Source: Lepisosteus oculatus
Taxonomy: Eukaryota > Chordata > Actinopteri > Semionotiformes > Lepisosteidae
NCBI RefSeq assembly: GCF_040954835.1
Contig: NC_090712.1
Location: 9,636,784 to 9,700,783 of the forward strand
Length of the DNA: 64,000 bases
Direction of reading: 5' to 3'
Shown here: positions 23,395 to 36,849 of the stretch, piece by piece
Layout of the letters: each line of letters opens with the position of its first letter
Numbering within the stretch: position 1 is the stretch's first letter
Made by a program: the position numbers and the translations under genes
Notes under the pieces: model-generated
Database searches by the model: none
What the model was told of the DNA's origin: nothing
What the model saw: only the letters and a program-made list of their open reading frames with translations

Positions 23395-24594
23395 TCAGTG
23401 ACAGTTCAGTTCTGGGTCCTTCAGCCATGTCCAGATTTTGATCATTTCTTGAGGAGTTCTGCTGTGCACGAGCATTAGACTTTTATAAGCACAGGGGTTG
23501 TTTCTGTACTTGTCTTCAATATCAAAAGTCTTAAAACCTTTGTGCTTCTCTGGAACAAGGCCAAGCTTCTTAAGGCACATGCCTGTGTAGACATCATCTA
23601 TGGGATACAGCGATACTTGTTGGGATATATTGTACAGTCTCAACGCCAGGCTCCCAGAGTAGAGAAAGCCACCTCCACCTGCATAAGGAGGGTATGGCCC
23701 AACGAACATGCTCTCTGGAATAAAATACTTTAACTTCTTGTCTCGATGAGGCCCGGCATTCATGATGACATCCCCTATAAATAAATCTTTGGCTTTCTGT
23801 TCATGCATGTTCTTTAAGTACTCCAGAATGCGATAGGTGTTGACAAAAACATCGTCATCGCCTTTAAACACAAACTTCACCTCAGAGCAGTACTGACTGA
23901 CCCATTCGAGGAACAGAACCTCCTTAATAGTCAAGTTAAAAAACGAATCCCTGTAATCCCAAATCAGGAGATCTCCATGCATCCTACTCTCATACTGCAG
24001 CATTTCAGATAAATCAGGGAAGTGATCCTCCGCGGTAGCATTGCCCAGCAAAAACACAGTGGCCACCGTGAAGTTTTCCAGCTGACCAGTCTTTCCCCAG
24101 GACTCTCGGATGGCTTGCCTCCTGTCAAAGTGAGGTGCCAGGGATTTAACAGCTAGCAAAAGGAAAGGCTTGTCTTTGCACTTGTGTGGCTGGTTCACCA
24201 CCATGGGATAGGTCCTGCACTTCATAAACAGGAGGAAGTCTTTGAAACGCTCCGGCAGAGAGTTGTAATCCTTCACATGGGTCATGACCCCGATGTCCGG
24301 GTCACAGGAGTTCAGATGGCTAGAGTTGTCCATACCGTCCTTCAAACTACTGTTGCTGCCATTTAGAACAGCAAGGATGGGGTTGTGTAAAAGGTCCAGT
24401 CTCTGCTGCTCCCTGTTCCAATAGGCATCAAGGGCAACTATTTTTTTCCAAAACAATTTATCGGGAATACGAACTCTGTGGTTTAGATCTTTCTCATGGC
24501 TTCCACTCCTGGACACTTCCACCACGATGTAAATGAAGAAATTCACCGTCATCATAATCCCCAGCACTTTCACCTTCCTCCAAGAACCGGTCAT
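23395..24594 (-). CDS. B3GNT2: N-acetyllactosaminide beta-1,3-N-acetylglucosaminyltransferase 2
   Basis: Transfers GlcNAc from UDP-GlcNAc in beta-1,3 linkage to galactose, extending poly-N-acetyllactosamine chains in the Golgi (glycosyltransferase family 31). The frame of 399 codons plus stop sits in one exon and compares with 397 aa in human. A type II signal anchor lies at about 9-26, then a stem with N-x-S/T sites. Conserved GT31 landmarks are I-R-E-S-W-G (162-167), F-L-L-G-N-A (about 181), the metal-binding D-D-D in F-K-G-D-D-D-V-F (246-248), Y-A-G-G-G-G-F-L-Y-S (about 304-313) and D-D-V-Y-T-G (333-338). The ATG at 24594 was chosen because a good acceptor (CTCTTCCTCAG, exon from 24603) lies 9 nt upstream, so the 5' UTR must continue in an upstream exon. 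No break is seen. Confidence 0.97.
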   Translation of the reverse strand: MTGSWRKVKVLGIMMTVNFFIYIVVEVSRSGSHEKDLNHRVRIPDKLFWKKIVALDAYWNREQQRLDLLHNPILAVLNGSNSSLKDGMDNSSHLNSCDPDIGVMTHVKDYNSLPERFKDFLLFMKCRTYPMVVNQPHKCKDKPFLLLAVKSLAPHFDRRQAIRESWGKTGQLENFTVATVFLLGNATAEDHFPDLSEMLQYESRMHGDLLIWDYRDSFFNLTIKEVLFLEWVSQYCSEVKFVFKGDDDVFVNTYRILEYLKNMHEQKAKDLFIGDVIMNAGPHRDKKLKYFIPESMFVGPYPPYAGGGGFLYSGSLALRLYNISQQVSLYPIDDVYTGMCLKKLGLVPEKHKGFKTFDIEDKYRNNPCAYKSLMLVHSRTPQEMIKIWTWLKDPELNCH

Positions 24595-24603
24595 TTCTGT
24601 TAC
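24595..24603 (-). other. B3GNT2: 5' UTR part of the B3GNT2 coding exon, with splice acceptor
   Basis: Nine bases between the acceptor AG (24605-24604, behind a CT-rich tract) and the start codon. As in other vertebrates, the whole CDS lies in the last exon. Confidence 0.75.
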
Positions 24604-27600
24604 CTGAGGAAGAGCAACAGCAAGAGCAGTTAGCTTTGACACATTTTAACAAAAGGAATGAGACCAGATGAGCTCCAGCTCTGCATGCTTCTCTTAAGGA
24701 TGAACCTGTGGTGTAACTGGCTGCTTTCAGCCTACAGTTTGGGGTCTTTGGAATGAGCATGCACTTTTTCTGTCAGACATTGTCAGAGCTTTAATAGACA
24801 TCATGTGCTGTCTGTTCCAGACACTCATGACACCAATTACGGGGCGCAATATGAAGCTGTTTACTGGGCTGCCAACAGAAAGCAAGTTGCTGGGATGCAC
24901 TAAAGCCAACAAATGGAAAGCTGGGAAGGGATTCTGTGTTGATAAAATCCCCTGTGCGAGTTGTAAAGAAGCAGGGAGTGTCCAAGTTGTCAAATTGGGA
25001 AATATTACTTTCCTACACCTGTGCAAAGCCTCTTCATGCCCAACACACACTACAATATTACAAAGCAGTACTTGTCCTAATGTGATCAACTATCTTTATA
25101 AAAACACTGAGGCAGTGCACTTATATTTCACTCTAGTATGTAGATTAAGAAGGCTTACTTGACTTTTGTTTTATCAGTCTTTAAAACTAAACTGTGAATG
25201 AAACAAACATCATCCATCAGGCACTGCATAGAAAATACCAACAAATATATTAAAGACTACAGGATGGGCACCATAAAGTCATCTGAACAAGCTAACCACT
25301 GACCAGCAACTCTGCTGTGAGTAAGTTCACTACAAAAAAAGTAAGCTACAAATGTTGAATTACAAGAGCTAGTTTAAAGAGCAGAGCTGTTTCCATATTA
25401 AAAAGAAGCCTATTTAGTTTTTATTTTTCTAGAGATTTAATAAAAAGCAAAGCCAGGAATTGTGCGACATACGCAAGCATAATGAGGACAAAGGTCTTAT
25501 TCAGGTAAGATTTCTCTTAGATGAGTTCAGTGCCCCTGACCCCTAATCTCTTACCTATGCCATGCCTAAAAGCCTGGGTGACTCAGTGATTGTCTGGACT
25601 TAACCCTGACTTGCAGACAACTTACATGCATCAATAACACTGACTAATTGCAAATTCCCATTGCCTCTGCCAGTATTCTAAGGTTTTTCAGATTTGTTAT
25701 TGGATGAGAAACAACCACAAAGTACAGTACATGATGCAGTAAACAGATAAGACAAGTGAAATCTTGTCATAAAAAATGAAACTGCAAAATGATTCTCTTT
25801 ATTTACTTGGCACAGAACAGTAGGAACACGACCTTTATCATGTTACAGAGAAACTTTTTGTTAGTTGAATGGGTTATAGATGCAAAATTAAAGCACAGAC
25901 TGGCAAAACGTTTTTTTTTTTATCTGGAAAAAAAAAATACCTTTACCTTTGTAGAACCTGGTCACAAAACGGATGGGTTTCTGAAGTGTGTCATTCCCGT
26001 CCCAAAGTCTGCCTGTGGCTCTGACTGGATTGGCTTTACATTAACCCATTCTGTGGGGCCACACTGGTGAAATGCAAGAACATTCAGGTCCTTACAACCT
26101 GGAAAGAGATACGCAAAAGGAATTCAGGTCAGTAACATGGGAAAAAAAAGGTTGGCTTGTGTTAAACAGTGCTTATTAAAAAAAAAAAAAAGACTTGTTA
26201 AAGTCTCAGTTTAACAGCCAGAAGAGAAAGGTCTTGAGAAACTGGACTACAGAATGCAATCTCTAGATCACCTACTGTTCTAAACCTAACATTTAAGAGA
26301 AAGTGTGGATGTAACTCTCAAGGCCTGTCTGTGTCCTTTTTACGCTTCTACTAACCTCTTAAGCACACACAGAACAACCTTTGTTCAGAATGGCTTGGCA
26401 GCTTTATCATTAATTCAGTAGACCATTTTTTCCACCCCGACCTTTTGCTACAAAACATTAAACCTTTTTGACTCCGGTACCAAATACTTCCACCCCTGGG
26501 TTTATTCCCACTCCTGATGAACATTTAACAAAATCCCTTGCTTATAATCACTAGAACGCGGTTCTAGTTTCTCACTTTTGCAAACAGCTCTGGTGTCCTC
26601 TGCATGATTCATGATGGGTTAATTAAAAGTTCACATAATGTCATGAACACTGATAAAGGTTAGAAAATAACTATTCATTTCAGTTCTGCCAGTTTTAACA
26701 GAAATTCAGAGACACCATCAACGAGTTAATTCTGTAATCAGAAAAAACAAGAGACTCCATAGTAACATTCTTCAAAGTTAATGATTAACACTACATTCAT
26801 AACTGGTGCCAACAGCACAGAAGCTAAAACATTTTCCTTTTAAGCATTTTAAATGCTTTAGAGCTCACAACAGACAACAGTCTAAACATAACATTAAGGC
26901 TTTTAAATCAAAGTATGGCTTCTTCACATAAACATAAGAGACTGTAAATACGCATAAATCTAGGGAGTAAGAAATGTAGACGGCAAGACAGTCACACATT
27001 TTCAACCCTGTATTTGAAATAAACAACACTGGCAAAAAAAGACCATTTTCAGGAGCTCCTAAGAGAAACTGAGGTGGTCTGACCAGAAAAAGAGTGAAAC
27101 ACTTCCAGAAGATCACAACCTTTCAATTTAAGTTTAGGCCTTACTGGTGCAGTGCCTTTGGTTTGTCAGATCTGAATGTAAACCGAGTTCAGATCTTCCC
27201 TTCCTACAAAACTAGGAGTCTTGAGAATGTTACTTATATCGCCTTTCATATGGTACAATCTCACTTGTTGCCAATGTGCTGCCTCTGCTTATACCTGCAT
27301 AATGTCTAGTAAGGCAACATGAAATGCTTAACAAAACGCCGAGGAACAGCTGGATAGTTGATCCCTTTGAAAAATGTAATCCACAAGACATGTCCTTAAA
27401 AGAAAAAAAAAAACGGGCCACTCAGCCTGATTTTTACATAAAGAGCAGAGCTAGCAATGACAGCCTTCCTGCAGTAAATGAACAGCAGTCAGGACTTGTC
27501 CTTGGTTAAGCGAGTCAAGGAGATCGTGCTCCAGCTCTGTGTGCTGCATTAACCTAACTGTACCTCTCTGAATGCCACATTGATTTCAAATCATTCTTTC

Positions 27601-27720
27601 CTCTGCAGTATTCAGACATTTACAGTTGTTTTAAAGTATAAAATCTGAGTTGTAACAATTATTGACATTACAAAGACTATATATATATACAAATATCCTG
27701 CAGGTCTGCATGTAAAATAG

Positions 27721-27770
27721 TAGCTTGACAATCAGTTCTTCTTAGTAGCTTGACAATCAGTTCTTCTTTT
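27721..27770. repeat. 25-bp tandem duplication
   Basis: Two adjacent copies of a 25-base unit starting TAGCTTGACAATCAGTTC, differing only at the last two bases. Confidence 0.9.
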
Positions 27771-28429
27771 CAACTTTGTAGAAACCAGGTTATATTTTTC
27801 TTTGATACTGTAGCTCAGCCAGAAAGTCTGGCATCCACACAGAGCCCCCCATACACACCCTTCACTGCTGATAATGGGTGAGGCTGCATCCCACTGTGTC
27901 ACTATCAAATTATGGACTATTACTAAAACAGGCTCTGGAACTGACAAAAAATTTGTCGAGAAGCTGCCACCCTGAAAATGTGTTAGAATGATTAGAGTAT
28001 CTGCCTTTAGTCACAAACTAAAAGGCAGGAACAGGACATAAAAAATGAACTTATTAAATAAAATAATGCAAGTAAAGGTCGTCAAACCTACAGTGCTACA
28101 GCACGGCTGCCAAGTTGTTGTTTTTTTTTCCCCAGCAACGTTTATGAAGAAGACTGCTGACAAGACAAGCTTAAGCACTGTTTAAGGACAAACAGGCTCT
28201 TTGCCCTTTAATGATGGATTCAGTTTCATGGATGATGTCTGCTTTAAACACAGACCACCTAGGCAGGGATGCCATGATATGCTGATGTGTTTGTACCTGT
28301 AATGAGAATCACAGGGTTAAAAACATCAATTTAACAAATGAGAGAAGCCAATTTGGTAGGTAGTAGTTAAGTGAGGGTTTCATGGCTGGGTATCCGTACT
28401 CCATACTGGGTATTCTGCACTGCCATGAC

Positions 28430-28790
28430 CCTTTGTAAAGAAGTGAGCCCTGATTTAATATTTAAATGCACTTCCGTGTAGCTTCCATATACAATCTCTC
28501 ATTCACATATCACCAGGTACTAAATGTCCACAGGGACGACTCTGAAGACAAGGTGCCCTTGTAGTTTTCTCTGTATGAGGCTAAAAAAAGTTTAGTTTTA
28601 GCTGGTAAATACATGACATTTTTTCCAAGACCCAGAATATATCTGGTTGCTCTTCTCTGGACTGATTCTAGAACTGCAACAGAGTTTCGTAAAGTGACAG
28701 AAATGTACATGGTATTTAAATAAGGGCTTACTAATGTACAATTGCACAATTTTAATATAAACATCCCTTGATTTGGGGGTTAGGGTCTTC
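28430..28790 (-). mobile_element. CR1 LINE fragment
   Basis: The minus strand (frame 28510-28764) contains L-E-S-V-Q-R-R-A-T-R-Y-I-L-G-L, the hallmark of the CR1-type reverse transcriptase C-terminus. The plus strand shows GGTTGCTCTTCTCTGGACTG, the well-known CR1 reverse-complement block. Truncated and decayed. Confidence 0.8.
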
Positions 28791-31700
28791 TATACCATCT
28801 TAAACTACACCTACTAAATGCACTTGCAGGTTTTACTTGATAAGTTGTTGCAATGCGCTTTCCTCAAATGATATTAAACGGGACTTGCAGGCAGGGTTCT
28901 TTAAAAACGTTTTGCAATGCCTCAGTAATGAAAACAACTTTCCTTTGGGGCCTATTAAAATGCAAAAGAAGATGCTTTCCTCTAAATTATGCTGTCATGC
29001 ATTGCACAGCTGCTAATGATCCTGTCTTTAAAATATTGCATGAGCACTACCACAACACAAAACATACAACACATTTTAGGCCTGCATGAAAATTAGTCAT
29101 GTTTATTTGATAAATAAATAATAAGAGAAAATAGTTGACCTCAAATGATCACAAAATTAAATTTTAATCATATGAGCTTAAAATGCTGATTATAATAAAG
29201 TTTTTAAACAAATCTGAATTTCTTTTGAACTTTCAAAAACATTTTTGAACAATTTGGATAGTAAGATTTTACTCAGAACATGAAACTGCAAGCTAAGATT
29301 CTGAAAGGTAGGAAGGATGCCTCATACTTATTTTTGGAAAAAACAGGCGTTGCAAATTGGAAACTGTGAAGTTATCAGATCATGTTAATGCTTCACGTTC
29401 AACTGTAAGCTAACAAGTAGCTTCATGCCCAAACCAAAGGGGGACTTCCATTTCGTGCCATAACGTTCCGCAAGCGTCTCAGGAAGCATTTATAGTCTAC
29501 TGGAGAATGTTCTCAGAAGCCCCTTTCAGTATTAATTTAATTTTGTCCCAGTGAAGTACTGCTCCTGTCTGGTATGGAACTTTGAGCTTTTCACAAATAG
29601 ATCAACAGTACCGAAGCATCCAAGACTATATTAATTTTAAAGGCCTTTCAATTAAAATGCACTAGATGGTTAAGAGGTCTTCTAAAAGTTGTTTAAATTT
29701 ATGGTAACTACAACAGTAGATTACATAAATTCTAAAGTTTTGTCTCTCAGTCAACAGAACCAAGGTTATTAGGGGTCACTTTCCACAGGGTTTTGGAAAA
29801 AGTTACTGGTTACATTACAGGCATTAGGTTCTGGCATCACATCAAGCACTGCTCTACTTTACAACCTTAAGTGTTAAGTGTTGAGTGTTTGAAAAATCAC
29901 AGTACACAGTTTTCATATCTAATAAACCATATAAAGAAGTCTTACAAAATCTTTAAAATGAACTTTGAGTTCTTTTCACAAACGTGAATAAGAAGTCCGA
30001 TACCACCTTGCAAAGACATTTTTATTAATCCATCAGTTATGATTTCAGATTTTTCAGGATAGCACTACGTAGGTCAGATCAGACAACTGCCAGCAACTAA
30101 CAATACCAATAATGACCTGCAATGACCAGAAAAAGAGTAGGCATGTTAAACAAGCACAATAGGTCAAGTTGCCTCCTCTCATATGCAGCCCCACTTCTGT
30201 GTACTGTATATGTTCAAGTCCAGGTTGCAAATAAAAATATCTTCAAAAGAGCCTTGTTGGGGCCAATCCTAAAACAAATGGCAGGCCAAACTTTGATTCT
30301 AACGACCTGAATGCTATACCATGTTATATCGGAGACATTTGAATCTGCTGACTTCATGCAGCATTTATTTTGTACACTGATGCAAGTTGGAAGTAAATTA
30401 GTAACAAAGGCTTGGTGAGTGAATGTAGAAGTTGTGGTTCCTGTGACCTATATCCGATAGTACAGATGCAGAGGAGGATCTATATTAAAGAGACCTAATC
30501 CTGGAACCCACAATCCAGAATAGTCTAAAAAAAAAAAACTGTCTGGCACACAATAAAATGCACAGTGTCAAAAAGCAATAAAGTCATGACTCTCTGCAAG
30601 CAGGAGTCACAACAAATCACTAATCAAACAAAATGGATATAACTTGCAATTTGAGCTATCTACAACCGAAACTGAGTAACCATGGATCAGCATTCTTACA
30701 AAAATAAAATATCTAGTCGTCACCATTGTTTTTTTTACCTAGCTGAACAACTGAATAACTAGGCCTCTAAACAAAACCTCTAAAGTTTTTCTAAACACAA
30801 CTTGCTATTTGTAACCTAGGATATGAAAGCTTGTACCACACAACTCACCTAAACAAAAAAACCAACAGTATTTACACATTACTTTTCTAAACAATTTGCT
30901 GAAAATAAGGATTGCACAAAATTGGACATTAATTCTCTCCAGCAAAAAAAATAAAAAACAGCTACTTGTTTTTTTTTTTTGGAAGACTGAAGTTTACTTG
31001 AAGAGACTTTAATGACTGTTCCTGACAACAATCTCTTTTCTAAACAGAAACTATCACAACAACCATTTCAGATCTCTCAAGTCACTGGACAAAGGACAAA
31101 GAGTCACCATAAAGGAACTGTAATTATAAAGAGGAACTACTCTACTAAAGAGTTCTCTTCAAGATGGACCTAAAGCCCAAGAAGGGACAATGTATGGAAC
31201 ACTACACAGCAACAACAGCGCACAGGAAATCATGCACGGGCCTTGCAAGAAATTCTATAGCATGGTTCATTCTAAACATGTTACTGCAAAAAAAAAGATG
31301 CGTTTACTAGTGTATATAAAAGAACCTATAATTTTTGCTGCACTTCTAGCATATTGTTTTAAGACTGAAAACGAAACCTGTCTCAGCAGCAGAAGCTAAA
31401 TATTGTCACTTGCCCTTCTAAATCGTGCCTTTATCAAGATATCCAGCAAAAGCTACAGTATAATGTAACCAACCACCATGCTCCAGCAGGTCTAAATGCA
31501 ATTGTTACTGCTTAACAGACAATGGTAACCAAGTTTAACATTGTACAATTTGCTAATTTACTTTAGATTTGAGTGCATATTTAAAGCAAACATCTCCCAG
31601 TAAAGCACCAATTTAAAAAAGAAAACGTAATAAATAAAATCTGTGTGGGCAACCCATTTCCCCTCATACCTTCTGTGGTATAAAATAAGACTGCCAAAGG

Positions 31701-33150
31701 CACAGCCCCACACGTGGATCGAGAATGAAGGCGTGTTCTAGGTTCTAGGAAAAGGCCACTAGTTTGTTTCTGAAGGAATTATCTTTTAATAGTCTAAGCA
31801 GGAATTCAGCTTAATTTTCCACAATACAATGTCACTGTGAATAAACCCAAATTGATACTGCATGGGGGAAAAAAGCATTATGGCCTAATGCTATCTTTTC
31901 AGACTGGTGCATGAATCAGAATGCAACTGGTATTGCCAAAAAATTGTTGCAGATCGATTTAGACTCTTTTCAGCTAGGTGAGGTAACATTTCATTTATAA
32001 TTTGACAATAATGAACCAATTTAAACCACAAACATGCCCCATTGCTGAAGACATTGAAAAAGCATCCGTTGCTAGAATCTGCACATTTAGGATAAACAGC
32101 ATCTACACTGTGAAGTAGTGACATTTAAGTTACGATTATATTTCAAGAACAGGAGGAAAAAAAAATGAACTGGCTGTTTCCTTGAACTTTGTGCCACATC
32201 TGAAGTCCTTCCATGATAAAGCACTGACCAGTACAACTTCAAAAACCTACAGCCACAGTCCATATTCTCCTCGTGATACTTAAGGAAAAGAGGAAAATGT
32301 ATTAACCACAGAGGAAGCTAAGCTGTTCTTATTTTCGTTCAAGTGACTTCACTTGCATATGACAAACATTGAAACACAGAGGTCTTGTGCCAAAAACAAC
32401 AATGCAATCTTTTCAAAAGTCGACCTTTTTCAAAATACCAAGCTAAAATTAGAAAAATAATGATTAAAGATCTATAAACACCTGTGGGATAGCAGCTGCA
32501 ATTTCATTTTAGGTAGCACGTGGGAAAAATGCTCCACCAACAAAAGAAAATGTGGAAAAACTATCAAGGATAATCCCAAAACCTTTATTTTGGAAACATT
32601 TAACTGTCACTTTTAAACGCAGCTTGAAGTCATAAAAATATTTTGTATGTTCCCTGTCGTTTGCTTTATTTAGTCATGTAAGCAGGAATTACCGTACTGA
32701 TGTGTGAAAGCCCAAGGCCTGAAAAGCCTAATTTATCTCACTAAATTAAACACGTTCCACAGCGCCGGTGTTTCATCCTTTAAAGAAAACGCTGAACAAA
32801 GCGGCATACGAGACAACTCAAGAGTAGCACATACAGTAGGAAACACGTCGCTTAGTGGTGGTCTAAGACATTCACGAGTGCATTTTTGCGTATCAGAGTA
32901 GAAACTTAACTGAATGACTAACACACATCTGTAATATTTAAATTGTTAACCTGCGGCTGTCCACGACTTGTGCAAAACTGTCTTATAATAAACCTGTCAT
33001 CTATATCATATGCATATCCATGCACCTTATAAGGAACACCATTCAGAGTAATTCAGGGTTCTCAGCACGCAGCGGTAATTATGGGGATGTGAATATTAAT
33101 ACTGTAATAAGTTAAAATGTATTTGTGAACTGGAACTAGAAGAACACTAA

Positions 33151-33190
33151 GTTGTTGTTGTTGGTGTTGTTGTTGTTGTTGTTGTTGTTT
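33151..33190. repeat. (GTT)n microsatellite
   Basis: About 40 bp of GTT repeats with a single GGT interruption. Confidence 0.95.
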
Positions 33191-33599
33191 TTCATTCTAG
33201 CGTTGTAAAGAATCCAAAGCCAATATTGATTTACCCTTTCTTCAAAAATGTTTACATCTGTATAGAAAGTACAGCTGTTCTTACCGGAAAACTACTGATA
33301 ACATGGATTTTAGTTGAGCTCCTGACAAGTGTCTTAAGTTATTTGATACATGTATATGATTCGCAGTAGTTACTTAATCAAAAGGCTGATAGTTATATGT
33401 ACATAATACAATTATTCGGCTAGACGAAAAAAAAGTATTTTCCATTTTTTTTCCCGCAGAAAACTTCTAATCTACTGAAACGAGGAGTTACAGATCGTGT
33501 TTGTCAATTTATTTTAAAAAGCCTTCTACCCGCCTGTCGAATTATATCTTTGAGAAATCATCCTTGAATTATCTTGATTTCGATATATATTGATTTCTA

Positions 33600-35150
33600 A
33601 ATGAGACTACGCCTAAATAACTCATCTTGATGGTGCCCAAGCAAGAAAATAAAGCACCGATAATTACAGTGTCAGTTCAGATTAGCTGCCGTACAAACGA
33701 GAACATTCACAGCTACGTGTTAGCGGTGTGTGTGTGCTTAAACCGCTATTTCCGAGGTCACGGAAAGAAGAACGCAAATGAAAAATAATTAAAAACCACA
33801 GTGCAGCGCTCACTGAACCTACAGTTAGAGAAAAGGTAACATGTAAAACGTCTTCGAAACGTGTTTCTCGAGACACTTTTACGCCGTGGAAAAAAAAAGT
33901 ATTCATTCATTACATCTGCTTAAAAAAAAAAGAAAACGCGTTTCTTTAAAAAAAACATTGCTGCCCAAGACTTCACATTACATACGATCTTTCGTACTCA
34001 TCCGACGCCCATTCCAAAACACAAAACGTCCTCTGCCGCAAGGAACCCCGAAATTCTGGCTGATCTGTGCAAGTCTGCACCCCGCAGGTGTCAAGCCACG
34101 CTATGAAGCCTCACGCACTACATTCTTTTCGGTCCATGAAAACCTGTAGTTTAAAAAATAATAATAAATTGTATTACAATTCAAAAAAAAAACCCTTCAA
34201 ACAATTCGTATTTCGAAAGGTAAAAGCGCGACTTTAGTACTCTTTATCGGCCTTAAAACCATCGCAGTAAGAAATCGAGCTTTACAGACTTCAGCTAAAC
34301 CCGTTTTTATCGGAATGCAGAGACAAAATGTACCTAAATGAAACAGGACTTAAATCCCTAAAGAGCCCCCAGCGGCTTCTCAGTCTGTTTTGGTGATATT
34401 AATCCAGTCCATAAACCAACAGAGAAGAAAATAAGAGTCCCCCCATCCCCACCTAACAAACCTGTGGCATATGTTATTACCGGAGAAGCGCTTAGAGGTG
34501 GTGACTGAGGTTATAGTTGCTGGTTACGATCGCCTTCGCTGCATTAAAAAAAAAGGTATTTCTCGTGACTCAGTATAAGAAAATCCATGTATTTTTTTCC
34601 TCACTCCCATTCCCAGGGCAGCAAACGTAGATTAGAAAAAGCCAACGTGTCTTCTCTCCCTTTAGAAACGGGGCGGCGCAAACAGCGGGTTTATCTTGTC
34701 TGTATCTCCTGCGTTTGCGAAATGAGACGAGCTACATATTCCACTTTTTTCCCCCCACCAGACACCGGCTCAGAAATACACTTAAAGACTGTTCTTTCAA
34801 GTGTAAAGAACCCCTCTCTTTCAGATAAGCAAGACTTGTTCCTCCATGTCCTTTTTTAAAAGGTTATCCAACTACCTCCCGAATTAAGAAAGGGGGAGGG
34901 AGGGGAATTCCACTCCCACTACACTCAAAGTAATGAGAGTCACTTCCCCACACACCCACGGCGTAAGACAAACAACCTCCTCCAAGCTGTGACGTATTTT
35001 CTTATTAAAGGGAGGAGTGTCGAAACAGTGTAGAAACGGGACACGTGAGCCGAAATCCTAAATTAGCGCCTTTTTTTGAATTCTTAGATACGAGAAACAC
35101 ATAAGATTCGACTGCGAGAAGTCTTGAAAAACAAAATTCAAAGTACGCAG
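33600..35150 (-). promoter_or_regulatory. B3GNT2: CpG-elevated region, candidate B3GNT2 promoter / 5' non-coding exon
   Basis: CG dinucleotides are clearly denser here than in the flanking AT-rich sequence, for example around 33.68-33.9, 34.0-34.1, 34.66-34.74 and 34.95-35.1 kb. There is a CRE-like TGACGTA near 34990 and a CACGTG E-box near 35043. It lies 10 kb upstream of B3GNT2, whose CDS exon needs an upstream 5' UTR exon. Possible minus-strand donors include GTAATA near 34491 and GTAAGT near 35165. Exon and TSS are not resolved. Confidence 0.35.
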
Positions 35151-35696
35151 ACGTGCTCCACTTACTCCTGAAGCTGGGTTTGCGTGGGTTTGATGTAGTA
35201 TAAACTCCAGTCTCTCAACCACGAGCTATCCATTAGTTATGGGTCCTATTTAATTTCGGAGTAAAATAGGTCTCTGTAATTTCTCTTATTTGTTTCATTA
35301 CCAATTTTATTCAAAAATAACTCAAAATAGGGCACAAACTCTAAAGTTCCTAAACAAAGGAATGATATTATTGTCAATGGAATTAATTCTATTGGTGTGC
35401 GTATTTAAAGGCACCGTTGCACAGGAGACAACCAGAAAAGTTGCTTTTTGAATCAGCGATCTCTTAAGAAATATTGTTGATGAGGCATTGAGTCAGCAAC
35501 AGAATCCGGATATATAACATCAACCTGATGAATCACTCACTTTTGTTAACCTCTTGTTCTTGTAACATTCTTAGGTAATGTGTGCATTCTTTCAGACTGA
35601 GTAATGTTGTCAAGATTTCGTAATTAGGTGACGCAAACACTGACGAGACAAAATAATGCTCTGTGCTCATCAGCGTTATGTGCTCATACCTGATTT

Positions 35697-35733
35697 GTGT
35701 ACAGCTGGGGGACAGGTGTACAGCTGGGGGACG
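35697..35733. repeat. About 18-bp tandem duplication
   Basis: Two adjacent copies of GTGTACAGCTGGGGGACA, the second preceded by an extra G and ending ACG. Confidence 0.85.
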
Positions 35734-35776
35734 ATTAGGAAAATGGATGATGTATAAGATAAAGAGGACATGGCTA

Positions 35777-36780
35777 TCAACAGTTAATACACATGAGTGA
35801 AGGGAGACAAAAACCGTCTGAAGGAAGTTGGTTTTTCATTAGGCATTCACAATATTGCCCTATAAACTGAAAGGAACCTAAAGTTAAAATACTTAATTGT
35901 AGATCAGTGATGTGAGAAAGTGGCCTGTTTTGTTGCATAGAATATTCATACCATTGAGTCAAGGCCTTAATGAAGGGTGGGTGTCCTGGCTTACAAAGTA
36001 GCATTCACCCCTCTCTTTTGCTTTGGAAATGCCAGTGCTGTATCTTCTTGAAGAGGTTCTTTGCTTGTTACAATGCTAAAGCAAAAGAGTAGGGTGGAGT
36101 ACAACATATCACTCTTTTTCACCCAAAGTCCAAAAGTATGACAAAGCACAACAGACTTTTCCTGTTCAGTTAGAATAGGCAACTGAAGGCTGTCTGTTTC
36201 TTTCAAACCTCGCAGGAGACTGTATTGACCTAAAAGATGAGTATCTCTTGGGTGTGACATTGCTGCTTGACTAAGAAACCAGGCCGCCTCCCCAGGTAAC
36301 CGATTTAAAAGACAAAAGGAAGATCAACAAATGTTATTAAAAAAAAATCATAAAATTATCTTTTTAATATCTAAAAACAATGTCATTGATATTTGGATAG
36401 AATGAGACACTTCAATTTAGAATAAATAATTTGATGGCTTGGAATGTTTTAGAAGGTGGATTTCCGGAACATGTGGTAGAAACTAAACTAAACTTAAAAA
36501 AACGAAAACTAAACTAACCGCTCTTTAGTTTGAAATGCTTAAATTAGGGCATAGAAAACATTTTAGAATTAGTAGAAGCATCCAAATAGTCATAGTATTT
36601 AGCCCCCTTGAGACAAATACTTTCTTTAAAAGTACATTTTTCTTTTGAGTCGTGCTCAGTTTAGAGTATAGGAAGTCAGTTATGCTGTAGAGACATCTCA
36701 GTGTAACAGAATCTGGGGCAGGACCGCTGAAGAGAAGTGCTTTGACCCACATATCGTACACACGTTCTACACCCTCTAGG
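35777..36780 (-). pseudogene. Coding-like region of unknown identity, frame broken
   Basis: Three minus-strand segments read like a helical, possibly TPR-type protein. About 36778-36600 has G-V-E-R-V-Y-D-M-W-V-K-A-L-L and S-I-T-D-F-L-Y-S-K-L. A one-base shift later comes A-K-Y-Y-D-Y-L-D-A-S. At about 36305-35998 there is P-G-E-A-A-W-F-L-S-Q-A-A followed by L-L-G-Q-Y-S-L-L-R-G-L-K. Another shifted frame at 36004-35777 has F-I-K-A-L-T-Q-W-Y-E-Y. An acceptor-like TTTGTCCTAG sits at 36779-36788, so spliced exons are also possible. I do not recognise the protein. It lies between the B3GNT2 promoter-like region and COMMD1. Frameshifts favour a pseudogene. Confidence 0.35.
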
Positions 36781-36849
36781 ACAAAGCTCAAATGATAAGG
36801 ACAGGGAAAAGTGAAAACAGAAAGAAATTGCACTCCCTGGAATGTCCTT

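Larger units (their letters stand above)
24604..33599 (-). other. B3GNT2: Probable B3GNT2 5' intron
   Basis: AT-rich sequence with no coding-like frame apart from a CR1 piece at 28.4-28.8 kb and a 25-bp tandem duplication at 27.7 kb. A minus-strand GTATGAG donor near 31665 and a GTAAGA donor near 33290 could belong to alternative 5' UTR exons, but nothing else supports them. Confidence 0.4.

Noticed and set aside
24595-24642. B3GNT2 N-terminal extension of 16 residues upstream of the ATG
   Set aside because: It depends on a non-ATG start and runs across the splice acceptor into intron.
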